DNA from: Flagellimonas meridianipacifica
GTDB taxonomy: Bacteria; Bacteroidota; Bacteroidia; Flavobacteriales; Flavobacteriaceae
Direction: 5' to 3'
Assembly: GCF_003001695.1 (NCBI RefSeq)
Contig: NZ_PVYX01000001.1
Span: 744,001-808,000 of the forward strand
Length of the DNA stretch: 64,000 nt
Positions 49,419 to 58,341 of this stretch are shown piece by piece. The notes beneath the pieces are model-generated. The model was given only the letters and a program-made list of their open reading frames with translations, had not been told where the DNA came from and searched no databases. The position numbers and the translations under genes are program-made. Position 1 is the stretch's first letter, and each line of letters starts with the position of its first letter.

Positions 49419-49961
49419 ATGACTATACAAGAACCTTTCAATCTTACCAAGTGGGTAGAAGAAAACAGGGATGCCCTTAAACCCCCCGTTGGAAACAAAA
49501 ATCTATATAAGGAGGCTGGTGATTACATTGTTATGATTGTTGCCGGACCCAATGCTAGAAAGGACTATCATTACAACGAGACCGAGGAGCTTTTTTATCA
49601 ACTGGAAGGTAACATAGAGGTACATATACAAGAGGATGGACAAAAGAAAACCATGAAGTTGGGGCCAGGAGATATGTATTTGCATCCTGCAAAAATACCC
49701 CATTCACCCGTTCGGCATGAAGGGTCTATTGGGTTGGTAGTAGAACGAAAACGCGACCACATGAATGTTGATGATGGCCTTATGTGGTTTTGCGATAATT
49801 GTAACAATAAACTCTATGAGGCCTATTTTACCCTTCATGATATTGAGAAGGATTTTTTAAGTCATTTCAAGCATTTCTATGGTTCTAAAAAATTAAGAAC
49901 CTGTAATAATTGTGGAACCGTTATGCCCGTTGACAAACGTTTTATATCTGAAGATTCATAA
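49419..49961 (+). CDS. 3-Hydroxyanthranilate 3,4-dioxygenase
   Basis: This Fe(II) cupin enzyme opens 3-hydroxyanthranilate to 2-amino-3-carboxymuconate semialdehyde, the precursor of quinolinate and NAD, or on to degradation. The 180 residues align exactly with the well-studied bacterial enzyme: catalytic iron ligands His51, Glu57 and His95, and the C-terminal rubredoxin-like iron site Cys125, Cys128, Cys162 and Cys165 (CDNC, CNNC). It is followed after two bases by the DUF1304 gene and then the ALDH7-type gene. The TDO gene at 6.9 kb is the first step of the same route. Confidence 0.96.
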   Translation: MTIQEPFNLTKWVEENRDALKPPVGNKNLYKEAGDYIVMIVAGPNARKDYHYNETEELFYQLEGNIEVHIQEDGQKKTMKLGPGDMYLHPAKIPHSPVRHEGSIGLVVERKRDHMNVDDGLMWFCDNCNNKLYEAYFTLHDIEKDFLSHFKHFYGSKKLRTCNNCGTVMPVDKRFISEDS

Positions 49962-49963
49962 CT

Positions 49964-50335
49964 ATGTTGTTAGTTGCTAAAATCATTACCGCTATTGTCG
50001 CACTATTGCATCTCTACTTTTTATGGTTGGAAATGTTTGCGTGGACAACAAAGGCCAAAAAGGTGTTCAGAAGTTTTCCTGAAGACCTTTTTGAACGAAC
50101 GAAAACCCTTGCCGCCAATCAAGGATTGTACAATGGTTTTTTATCTGCAGGTTTAGTTTGGTCCCTTTTGATTCAAGATGCCCTGTGGCAATTCAACGTT
50201 GCCCTATTTTTTCTTGGTTGTGTTTTAGTAGCTGGAATCTATGGTGCCATTTCGGCATCTAAGAAAATATTTATAGTTCAAGGCATTCCAGCTTTGCTCG
50301 GTATTCTTTTTTGGTTGGCCTCACATTATATTTGA
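49964..50335 (+). CDS. DUF1304-family membrane protein
   Basis: A 123-residue inner-membrane protein with four helices: about 4-24, 51-67, 75-96 and 104-122. The family pattern is HLYFLWLEMFAWTTKAKKVF near 17-36 and NQGLYNGFLSAGLVWSLL near 49-66. The function of DUF1304 is unknown; it has no known link to the kynurenine route. It starts two bases after HAAO, so it is likely co-transcribed. Confidence 0.9.
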   Translation: MLLVAKIITAIVALLHLYFLWLEMFAWTTKAKKVFRSFPEDLFERTKTLAANQGLYNGFLSAGLVWSLLIQDALWQFNVALFFLGCVLVAGIYGAISASKKIFIVQGIPALLGILFWLASHYI

Positions 50336-50408
50336 TTTCTTTCCTCGGTAATTCCTGTTCTTCGTAGTTTTGTAAAAATCTAACAATAACCGCGTAAAAA
50401 GTTATAAA

Positions 50409-51962
50409 ATGGCAATTGCTGCACTCTCTTTTGGTATAGACGAAGCCTTGAAACAATTAGGCTTACAAGAAATCAATCATGGTACCTCAACAGGTGTTCA
50501 TTCATTTGGTTCTGGTGAACTGATTGAATCCTTTTCGCCTGTGGATGGACAAAGTATTGGAAAGGTTACGTCAACCACAAAAGAGGAGTACGAAAAAGTG
50601 ATTCAAACAGCGACCAAAGCTTTCCATCATTGGAGAAAAGTACCTGCTCCCCAACGCGGAGAAATTGTACGTCAATTCGGAGAAAAGCTTCGTGAATTAA
50701 AAGAACCTTTGGGAAAATTGGTTTCCTACGAAATGGGAAAATCTTATCAAGAAGGTCTGGGCGAAGTACAAGAGATGATTGATATTTGCGATTTTGCCGT
50801 TGGCCTTTCCCGACAATTGCACGGACTTACCATGCATTCGGAAAGACCGGGTCATCGAATGTACGAGCAATATCATCCGCTTGGAATAGCGGGAATCATT
50901 TCGGCCTTTAACTTTCCTGTGGCAGTCTGGTCATGGAACACTGCCCTGGCTTGGGTTTGTGGAGATGTCTGCGTATGGAAACCCTCAGAAAAGACACCCC
51001 TTTGTGGAGTGGCCTGTCAAAGCATTATAGCCGAAGTACTAAGGGAAAACAATCTTCCCGAAGGTATTTCATGTCTCATTAATGGTGATTACACGGTTGG
51101 AGAGTTTATGAGTCATGACAAAAGAATCCCTTTGGTCTCTGCAACTGGTTCCACTAGAATGGGCAAAATTGTAGCTCAGGCTGTTGCTGCCCGTTTGGGA
51201 AAATCACTGTTGGAACTTGGGGGAAACAACGCCATCATCGTAACCCCAGATGCCGATATAAAAATGACCGTTATTGGAGCGGTATTTGGTGCAGTGGGCA
51301 CCGCGGGACAGCGTTGCACCTCCACTCGAAGATTGATAATCCATGAATCTATTTATGATAAAGTCAAAAAGGCCTTGGTAGATGCATACCAACAACTGCG
51401 AATTGGTAATCCGTTGGATGAAAACAATCATGTGGGACCTTTAATTGACCTTGACGCAGTCAAAATGTATAATTCTGCTCTTCAGAAAGTAGCGGAGGAA
51501 GGAGGCAATATCATTGTTGAAGGAGAAGTTCTTTCTGGAGAAGGTTACGAAAGTGGCTGCTATGTAAAACCAGCAATAGTTGAAGCAGACAATACCTTTA
51601 AGATTGTTCAAGAGGAAACCTTTGCGCCTATTTTATACCTTTTGAAATATTCTGGTGATGTGGAAAATGCCATTGCCATGCAAAATGATGTAGCACAAGG
51701 ACTCTCCTCGGCCATTATGACCAACAACTTAAGGGAAGCGGAACGGTTTTTATCGGTAGCGGGCAGCGATTGTGGTATAGCCAATGTAAATATAGGAACG
51801 TCCGGAGCCGAAATAGGAGGGGCTTTTGGTGGTGAAAAAGAGACTGGAGGAGGTCGTGAAAGCGGTTCAGATGCCTGGAAAGTGTACATGCGCCGACAGA
51901 CCAATACCATAAATTATACTGCTGAACTTCCTTTGGCACAAGGGATAAAATTCGACCTATAA
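50409..51962 (+). CDS. Aldehyde dehydrogenase, ALDH7/antiquitin type (aminoadipate-semialdehyde dehydrogenase)
   Basis: A 517-residue cytosolic NAD(P)-dependent enzyme. Catalytic Cys303 lies in GTAGQRCTSTRR and the general-base Glu in LELGGNN near 270. The C-terminal RRQTNTINYTAELPLAQGIKF is the mark of the piperideine-6-carboxylate/2-aminoadipate-semialdehyde dehydrogenase branch, suggesting a role in lysine degradation. A role on 2-aminomuconate semialdehyde in the kynurenine route, given the HAAO neighbour, is an alternative but the motif argues against it. Confidence 0.9.
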   Translation: MAIAALSFGIDEALKQLGLQEINHGTSTGVHSFGSGELIESFSPVDGQSIGKVTSTTKEEYEKVIQTATKAFHHWRKVPAPQRGEIVRQFGEKLRELKEPLGKLVSYEMGKSYQEGLGEVQEMIDICDFAVGLSRQLHGLTMHSERPGHRMYEQYHPLGIAGIISAFNFPVAVWSWNTALAWVCGDVCVWKPSEKTPLCGVACQSIIAEVLRENNLPEGISCLINGDYTVGEFMSHDKRIPLVSATGSTRMGKIVAQAVAARLGKSLLELGGNNAIIVTPDADIKMTVIGAVFGAVGTAGQRCTSTRRLIIHESIYDKVKKALVDAYQQLRIGNPLDENNHVGPLIDLDAVKMYNSALQKVAEEGGNIIVEGEVLSGEGYESGCYVKPAIVEADNTFKIVQEETFAPILYLLKYSGDVENAIAMQNDVAQGLSSAIMTNNLREAERFLSVAGSDCGIANVNIGTSGAEIGGAFGGEKETGGGRESGSDAWKVYMRRQTNTINYTAELPLAQGIKFDL

Positions 51963-51967
51963 AATAA

Positions 51968-52079
51968 AAACCGCCAATTTTAGATGAACATAAAACTGAC
52001 GGTCTTAAAACCAACTTAACTAACTCAAACTTAAATTAAACCCTATTTCAATGCCGGAGCTTTGTCGGGAGAAATAGGG
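51968..52079 (-). other. Hairpin element 3, related in layout to repeat elements 1 and 2
   Basis: The 244-base gap between the ALDH and phosphatase genes holds hairpin A (ACCGCCA/TGACGGT, one mismatch, 51970-51976 and 51997-52003, with an A run that gives minus-strand Ts) and, after the linker TTAAAACCAACTTAACTAAC and AAACTTAAATT, a perfect hairpin B (ACCCTATTT/AAATAGGGT). The order matches 8715-8823. A 33-codon minus-strand frame (52020-52121) covers hairpin B. Confidence 0.4.
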
Positions 52080-52206
52080 TCCCTTACCTAATATTGAATC
52101 AAATTTCTTACTAATTGCCATGTAAGTCAAAGGCAAGCGTATCGTTGGTTGCAAAAACTGTATAATTGGTATTTTCAGTTCTATTCTCGGGAAGGGCTAT
52201 GCCAAA

Positions 52207-52947
52207 TTACGAAGGGATTGACTGATTTCTCCCTTTTTCTCCAGGGTAAAAGGTGTACACCGGCTCACTTTGCCAAAATTGTTTGGTATCTATATCCATT
52301 GCTGTCAAGCATCCCTTAAAAGCAGCACCAGTATCCATGTTCCATACATTGGCACTATTTTGAGGAATCACCACCCCAGCTTTAGAGATTGGAGTGTGTC
52401 CTATAAATATCTCCGTATAGTTTTTTAATCTCATGGGAAAGTTCTTGTGGTCAATATCAATATTTGGATTCAGTGCTTTGGCTAATTCCCAAAGGGTTCT
52501 ATCCCAATAGAAGAGTTGGTCAAAATATTCAAAGGCCACGCCTTTCAGGTTCGTGAAACCAGCGTGAAGAAAAAGCCGGTTTTTTTCATCCAGATAATAA
52601 TTTTGCATTCCAGTATAAAAGTCCAGATGTCTATCCCATGTTACTCTATTTGCCCTGAGGTATGAATCTCTTGTTGCGATTCCCCCATGTGCCAACCATT
52701 GCGGATTCTCCTTTTTTGTAATCATCCATTCTTTGCATAGCTCATCGTGATTACCTCTAATAAATGTGCAGTTCCAACCATCCTTTAAATTGATTAGAAA
52801 ATCAACTGTTTCGACCGCAGTACTCCATCCATCCACATAATCCCCTAAAAAAATAAGATGGTCTTCCTTTGTCACCTCAGCTCTTTCCAGAAGTTGTTCA
52901 AGTGCCCTAAGACCTGAATGAATATCTCCAATAACCAACTTTCGCAT
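52207..52947 (-). CDS. Calcineurin-like serine/threonine protein phosphatase
   Basis: A 246-residue metallophosphatase with two metals: GDIHSG near 6-11, GDYVDGW near 35-41, RGNHDE near 64-69, then His residues in FLHAGF and FIGHTPISKAGVV. It is of the PrpE/PP2A-like bacterial group, whose targets are phospho-Ser/Thr proteins or dinucleoside polyphosphates. The start is ATG 52947; the TTG at 52953 adds two residues. It stands alone, with element 3 after its stop. Confidence 0.9.
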   Translation of the reverse strand: MRKLVIGDIHSGLRALEQLLERAEVTKEDHLIFLGDYVDGWSTAVETVDFLINLKDGWNCTFIRGNHDELCKEWMITKKENPQWLAHGGIATRDSYLRANRVTWDRHLDFYTGMQNYYLDEKNRLFLHAGFTNLKGVAFEYFDQLFYWDRTLWELAKALNPNIDIDHKNFPMRLKNYTEIFIGHTPISKAGVVIPQNSANVWNMDTGAAFKGCLTAMDIDTKQFWQSEPVYTFYPGEKGRNQSIPS

Positions 52948-53068
52948 AAGCAAATTTTTGGCAAGTATACATAACTATACTGTTCGTAGATTCAAAATAT
53001 ACTTTAAGATTTGATTATTTACTGAAAAGTTTCTAAGCGGAAGCTAAAATAAACACTATACTATAACA

Positions 53069-53084
53069 GTGCATTTCATCGATA
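53069..53084 (+). promoter_or_regulatory. GTGCATTTCATCGATA motif before the T9SS gene
   Basis: It matches 15 of 16 bases of 13240-13255 in the uvrC-side gap and lies 72 bases upstream of the exoprotein start. Shared between two unlinked intergenic regions, it is a probable regulator site. Confidence 0.45.
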
Positions 53085-53155
53085 TTTGTAGGAATCTTTT
53101 AACAGGAATTTAAGTTTTTGTTATATTAAAAGGCTAATTAATTTAAGACCTCTAT

Positions 53156-56100
53156 ATGAAAAAACCTCTACTCACTAAACTATCTTTTTCTTTGTTTGCT
53201 TTTCTATTTGTTTTCATCTCACATGGAACAGCTCAGCAGCTTAAGAAAACACATGATGATGCCCCTCAAAAAGGGCATAATCTGTACAAACAATCCAAAC
53301 TGTACGACAGTAAAAACGGTCCAGTAGGGCAAAGACCCAAAGCTACTGGGGATCGGGCAATGGACAGAATTTCTTATGAATTCCGTCAAGTCCAAGATCC
53401 AGTAACAAAGCAAATTCCAGAAGGCATTCGTTCCAAAGAAGTTACCTTTTCGGATAAAATTGCTCCCACCGATATCCAGCAGGAAATGTCGAAAACCTAC
53501 GGTGAAGAAGCGTCAAAAAAGCGATTCTTCTATTGGCGTAATCGTGGGCCTTTCAATGTAGGAGGGCGTACGCGGGCACTTGCTCTGGATATGCGGGATG
53601 AGAACATCATCTTGGCAGGTGGTGTTTCAGGTGGCCTCTGGCGTTCTACCAATTCAGGCGAAAGCTGGAGACGTGTTACCCGAAACCTTCAATCACCAAG
53701 TATCACTGCCATTGCCCAAGACCCAAGAAAGAACAAGCAAAATGTATGGTACTACGCTTCGGGCGAGCGTTTTGGGAATTCTGCCGGTGCACCGGGAGCT
53801 TTCTTCCAAGGCTCTGGTATTTTTAAATCTTACAACAATGGTAGATCATGGTTTAGAATACGAAGTACTTCCGATAACGACGTGACTTCCTTTTCTTCCT
53901 TTGATTTGATCAATAGTCTGGCGATTCATCCTTCAAATGGAGATGTTTATGCAGCGACCTTTGATGGCCTGTTCCGTTCGCAAGATGGTGGAAGAAACTT
54001 TGACGAAGTACTGCCTAGTGGCTTTGATAGCCAAACAGAAGTCATTGTAACTCCAAGTGGTACATTGTATGCCACAGTTGATATTTTTGGAGCTGAGAAT
54101 GCTGGATTTTATACTTCACAGGATGGTACAACATGGACCAACATAACACCAGAAGGAATCTTTCCCTCTTATGGTAGAACCATAATGCAGTACGATCCTT
54201 CAGATGAAAATCGTGTCTACTTCTTCTCTTTTGATTTAAGTGCAAACGGAGAGGCCTTTTTGTGGAGGTATCAAGCAGACGCAGAAACCCCAGAAGAGCA
54301 ATGGGTAGATTTAACAGCAAACCTACCTACTTCAATTGGGGGTGTAGCGGGTAATCTAGACTTACAAGGGGCATATAATATGGTAATCAAAGTGCACCCA
54401 ACCAATCCCGATTTGGTATTCGTAGGAGGGACCAACCTGTATCGTTCAACCACTGGTTTTACAACGCCAACCGGATTTGAAAGTTGGATAGGAGGTTATA
54501 CTATCTTTAGTGATAGTTTCGCGCTTTATCCAAATCATCACCCAGATCAACATAATTTGGTTTTTCTCCCATCCAATCCAGATAGGGTAATTACCGCCAA
54601 TGATGGAGGTGTTCAAATTACAGAGGATATTACCATAACCACTGAACCCGTAAGTTGGACTTCTCTCAACAATGGATACATTACCACACAACCTTACGCC
54701 ATTGCAATTGACCCCGAAGGAAATAGTCAGGACATTGTTGCTGGGTTCCAAGATAATGGTACGTGGTTTACCAATTCCATAAATGGAAATGACCCTTGGG
54801 AAAGTGATTTTAGTGGTGATGGTGCTTTCAATGCGATTGCTGATGGCGGACTAACTAGATATGTTTCGGCGCAATTTGGGGTAGTGTTCCGTCTTAATTT
54901 CGATGAAACAGGTGAATTTGTATCCTTTACAAGGGTTCAACCTGCTGGCGCAACAGGTTTTGATTTTGTGGCTCCATTCGTACTAGACCCTGTAAACGAC
55001 AATATAATGTACATGCCTGCTGGAGACCGCATGTGGAGAAACAACAATCTGGATGAGATACCTCTTTTCTCCAATGCGCCGACCACAGTCAATTGGGTAG
55101 AACAGACCCAAACCGCAACCCCGGATGGTTCCGTTATTTCCGGTTTGGATGTGTCTAGGTTTCCCGTCGCCAACACATTATACTATGGGACTTCTTCTGG
55201 GCTAATCTTCAAAATTGAGAATGCCAATATAGATGATCAGGTTCCAGTTGATGTTTCTACCGGAAAAGGTCTTCCAACGGGTAATATCAATCAGATCTAT
55301 GTAGACCCTAACAACTCAGATAGGGTTTACGCAGTTTTCTCCAATTATAACATTCCCAGTATTTTTATGAGTAAAAATGGGGGTGAGACTTGGGAAAACA
55401 TCAGTGGAAATCTTGAAGAGAACGCCGATGGAACAGGAAATGGCCCTTCCGTGCGCTGGTTTTCTATTGGTGGGAACAACAATATATTTTATGCAGGAAC
55501 AAGTACAGGACTGTATGTTTCCTTTTATTTAAATGGCACAAGAACCAGATGGTTCAGAGAGCCATTTGTAGTTGGTAATGCCGTAGTTCCTATGATAAGG
55601 ACACGCGAAGATGGATTTGTTGCCGTAGCCGCACACGGAAATGGTGTTTACAATGCTCAATTCTTTGCATCTAGATTTCCTGATGCAAAACTATCCACTT
55701 CGTTCTTGTTACCTGATTTAACCCTTCCTATCAACAATCCACCCGTTGAAATTGATGTAACGGATTTGTTTGTGAATTCGAGAGGAAGAGCCATCTCAGT
55801 TGAATTAACCAATTCCAATCCAAACTTGGTAACTGCAGAGTTGGACGGAAATACCCTATCTCTTTCATTTGCTCCAGAATCTGAAGGTTCGGCAGCCATT
55901 GGCCTTATTGCAACATCGGGCCGAGAACAAGTTGCGGAGGGCTTTACCGTCACATTGACTGAATTCCCAATTTACGAACAAAACGGATTGATTTCATCTA
56001 GTAGTCCATCTCAATTGATTCCAGATTTTGGAGGTGCCTTGATACAAAGCGCCGACGATTTCATCGTTCCTGAGGGGGATCAGTGGACAATAAACAACAT

Positions 56101-56848
56101 TGTTGCCTTTGGAGGAGCCAATGGAAACCCGCTACTGACAAGCGCTAATGTTGTTGTTTACGAGAACAATGGAGGTTTGCCCGGAGCAGTTATCTACGAT
56201 AGTGGTGCTATTGTACCAAATTCTGAACCAACGGATACAAATCTGAATTTAAGTCTCCCTGAGGATTTGGTTTTGGAACCGGGAACATACTGGCTATCTG
56301 TTTTTGCAAATCTGGACTTTCTTCCAAATGCCACCCAGTGGTTCTGGTTAACACAGGTTGGCCTCATTGGAAACGAATCTGCATTTAGGGATACTGGAGA
56401 CTTATTTGGAGCAGGTGCAACGGATTGGGGACCTACAAGTGCTGTTTTTGGTGGTGCCCCTGAAGATCAGGTTTTTCAGATTTTTGGAACCGTCACCCCA
56501 ACGGCTGGAGGAGAAAGCGCTATGGAAATAGCTCCCTCCGGAAGTAGTGAAGTCGACCAAGAGGCGACCGATATTCCACAAAACCTTGCAGAGGTCAAGC
56601 CCGAAGTAATTACAGCTGTGTGGCCCAATCCTTCGGCAGATGAATTCTATTTTGCAGTACAAAATGCCGAAAAATCTAGAGTAAGTGCCAAAGTATTTAA
56701 TATGGTTGGGCAATTGGTTTTTGAACAAAAGGATTGGGACAGTTCCCGTCCATTGATTTGGAACTCTTCAAATGCAACCCCAGGTATATACTTTGTAACA
56801 ATCTCGGGGGCAAACATTAATGAAACCTTCAAAATCATTAAACGTTAA
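53156..56848 (+). CDS. T9SS-secreted beta-propeller (sortilin/BNR-like) exoprotein
   Basis: A 1230-residue exported protein. A signal peptide at about 1-27 (FVFISHGTAQ) is followed by a large VPS10/sortilin-like propeller at about 125-860 with BNR-type Asp-box repeats: SGGLWRSTNSGESWRRV, SQDGTTWTNI and SKNGGETWENI. The 870-1100 region is made of beta-sandwich domains. Residues 1150-1230 are a typical type IX secretion C-terminal domain, starting WPNPSADEFYF and ending GIYFVTISG...FKIIKR. It will be surface-bound or secreted. Its ligand or substrate is unknown. A near-perfect terminator ends the gene, and the GTGCATTTCATCGATA motif precedes it. Confidence 0.92.
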   Translation: MKKPLLTKLSFSLFAFLFVFISHGTAQQLKKTHDDAPQKGHNLYKQSKLYDSKNGPVGQRPKATGDRAMDRISYEFRQVQDPVTKQIPEGIRSKEVTFSDKIAPTDIQQEMSKTYGEEASKKRFFYWRNRGPFNVGGRTRALALDMRDENIILAGGVSGGLWRSTNSGESWRRVTRNLQSPSITAIAQDPRKNKQNVWYYASGERFGNSAGAPGAFFQGSGIFKSYNNGRSWFRIRSTSDNDVTSFSSFDLINSLAIHPSNGDVYAATFDGLFRSQDGGRNFDEVLPSGFDSQTEVIVTPSGTLYATVDIFGAENAGFYTSQDGTTWTNITPEGIFPSYGRTIMQYDPSDENRVYFFSFDLSANGEAFLWRYQADAETPEEQWVDLTANLPTSIGGVAGNLDLQGAYNMVIKVHPTNPDLVFVGGTNLYRSTTGFTTPTGFESWIGGYTIFSDSFALYPNHHPDQHNLVFLPSNPDRVITANDGGVQITEDITITTEPVSWTSLNNGYITTQPYAIAIDPEGNSQDIVAGFQDNGTWFTNSINGNDPWESDFSGDGAFNAIADGGLTRYVSAQFGVVFRLNFDETGEFVSFTRVQPAGATGFDFVAPFVLDPVNDNIMYMPAGDRMWRNNNLDEIPLFSNAPTTVNWVEQTQTATPDGSVISGLDVSRFPVANTLYYGTSSGLIFKIENANIDDQVPVDVSTGKGLPTGNINQIYVDPNNSDRVYAVFSNYNIPSIFMSKNGGETWENISGNLEENADGTGNGPSVRWFSIGGNNNIFYAGTSTGLYVSFYLNGTRTRWFREPFVVGNAVVPMIRTREDGFVAVAAHGNGVYNAQFFASRFPDAKLSTSFLLPDLTLPINNPPVEIDVTDLFVNSRGRAISVELTNSNPNLVTAELDGNTLSLSFAPESEGSAAIGLIATSGREQVAEGFTVTLTEFPIYEQNGLISSSSPSQLIPDFGGALIQSADDFIVPEGDQWTINNIVAFGGANGNPLLTSANVVVYENNGGLPGAVIYDSGAIVPNSEPTDTNLNLSLPEDLVLEPGTYWLSVFANLDFLPNATQWFWLTQVGLIGNESAFRDTGDLFGAGATDWGPTSAVFGGAPEDQVFQIFGTVTPTAGGESAMEIAPSGSSEVDQEATDIPQNLAEVKPEVITAVWPNPSADEFYFAVQNAEKSRVSAKVFNMVGQLVFEQKDWDSSRPLIWNSSNATPGIYFVTISGANINETFKIIKR

Positions 56849-56864
56849 TTTTTGGATTACATAT

Positions 56865-56893
56865 AAAGGCGCGGTTATTTCCGCGCCTTTTTT
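56865..56893 (+). terminator. Terminator of the T9SS exoprotein gene
   Basis: AAAGGCGCGG (56865-56874) and CCGCGCCTTT (56881-56890) form a perfect ten-pair stem with a six-base loop, then Ts to 56893. Confidence 0.92.
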
Positions 56894-56942
56894 AACATCT
56901 AACTAGGGTTCCCAAATCGTATATCCTTAAAGAATTTAGCTC

Positions 56943-57350
56943 ATGAAATCTATCTTTTTTTCTTTTGTAATGCTGTTTATGAGTTCTTGTAGCGAAAGTA
57001 CAACCGATAATACAACTGCAGACTCCGCAGACAATATTCCCCAATTTCAGCAGATAGGAACAGACGAAATCCTTTTCAACATTAGGGTTTTGAACGTATT
57101 TGAATCCCCACAAAATGTTTGTGGTGCTGAAAAATCCAATGTTGCCTCAATCGAGATAATGGAAGTACTCGAAAAAGGGAGTACTGTTCGTCAAAAAGTT
57201 TCGAAAGAGGAACAATTCAATCTGGTGTTTTTGTTCACTCCTTCCAATTTGGAACAAAATGTGGTTATTGAGGCCAAGGCAAGAGAAACCCTTTGCAAAA
57301 ACAGTTCCGAAACCTATTTTACAGTCATATCCCACAAAATTTTGGACTAG
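56943..57350 (+). CDS. Small lipoprotein of unknown function
   Basis: A 135-residue lipoprotein with lipobox MSSC (about residue 16). A Thr/Asp-rich linker precedes a small beta-rich domain with two late Cys (NVCGAEKSN and ETLCKNSS), possibly disulfide-bonded. The strand VVIEAKARETL near 109-119 gives it an immunoglobulin- or lipocalin-like pattern. No function is known. It sits between two terminator-separated units and precedes the fructokinase gene by 46 bases. Confidence 0.75.
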   Translation: MKSIFFSFVMLFMSSCSESTTDNTTADSADNIPQFQQIGTDEILFNIRVLNVFESPQNVCGAEKSNVASIEIMEVLEKGSTVRQKVSKEEQFNLVFLFTPSNLEQNVVIEAKARETLCKNSSETYFTVISHKILD

Positions 57351-57396
57351 CCCCACTTTTCTCCTTATTTTAGTTTCTTAACGAATCTAATGGGGT

Positions 57397-58341
57397 ATGA
57401 AAAAAGTATTCTGTGTTGGCGAACTTCTGATTGATTTTGTTGCTGAGAATCAAGGAAACGACCTTTCTAAAGCCTTGCATTTTACCAAAAAAGCCGGGGG
57501 CGCTCCAGCCAACGTAGCCTGCGCTATTTCTAAGTTAGGGGGAAAAGGGATTTTTGTAGGAAGTGTTGGGAATGATCCCTTCGGTTCATTTCTTTTGGAT
57601 ACCCTAAAAAAGGAGGGCGTTGATATTTCCTTGACCCAAACTTCTTCAGTTTTTACAACATTGGCCTTTGTATCCCTTGCAGAAGACGGAGAACGTGATT
57701 TTGTGTTCAGCCGTGGTTCAGACAGGGAGTTGACTTATGATCCTTCCCTTAGAAAAGATTTTGTAGGCCATATGCTTCATCTGGGTGCTGCAACAGCACT
57801 TTTGGGCGGACCACTTGAAACAGCTTACAGTAAGTACCTTTTTGACGCGCTGACCAAGGAAATGTTCATAAGCTTTGACCCGAATTATAGAGGCGATCTT
57901 TGGAAGGACAACGAGCAACAGTTCATTAAAAAATGTATGCCCTTCATTGAAAAATCCCATCTCTGTAAGTTCAGCCAAGAAGAGGCGCTTTTGCTTTCCG
58001 GGGCTTCAAATGTTGATGATGCTTGTGATACACTCCATGAGGTGGGAACAAAAATCATAACCGTAACCTTAGGAAAAGAAGGCACTTTGGTCAGTTGTAA
58101 TGGTATGAAACAAATTGTTCCTAGTATTCCAGTTAAGGCAATAGACACCACCGGAGCTGGTGACGCTTTCATTGGATGTCTTTTGTCCCAAATCTCCCAT
58201 TTGGATAAATACGAACAGGTTTTCAGTGATACTTCCTTACTGTTGGCCATGGTGGAGAAAGCAAATAAAGCTGGGGCAATTACCACTACTGCCTACGGGG
58301 CAATTCCAGCCCTTCCCACAAAATCCCAATTGGAGAGTTAA
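57397..58341 (+). CDS. PfkB-family fructokinase
   Basis: A 314-residue ribokinase-fold sugar kinase. N-terminal GELLIDFVAENQG and KKAGGAPANVACAISKLGGKG (about 8-50) are typical fructokinase motifs, and the catalytic Asp256 is in DTTGAGDAFIGCLL. It converts D-fructose to fructose 6-phosphate. It overlaps the amylosucrase gene by one base (TAATG), so the two are translated together, and its role is to capture the fructose released from sucrose. Confidence 0.93.
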   Translation: MKKVFCVGELLIDFVAENQGNDLSKALHFTKKAGGAPANVACAISKLGGKGIFVGSVGNDPFGSFLLDTLKKEGVDISLTQTSSVFTTLAFVSLAEDGERDFVFSRGSDRELTYDPSLRKDFVGHMLHLGAATALLGGPLETAYSKYLFDALTKEMFISFDPNYRGDLWKDNEQQFIKKCMPFIEKSHLCKFSQEEALLLSGASNVDDACDTLHEVGTKIITVTLGKEGTLVSCNGMKQIVPSIPVKAIDTTGAGDAFIGCLLSQISHLDKYEQVFSDTSLLLAMVEKANKAGAITTTAYGAIPALPTKSQLES

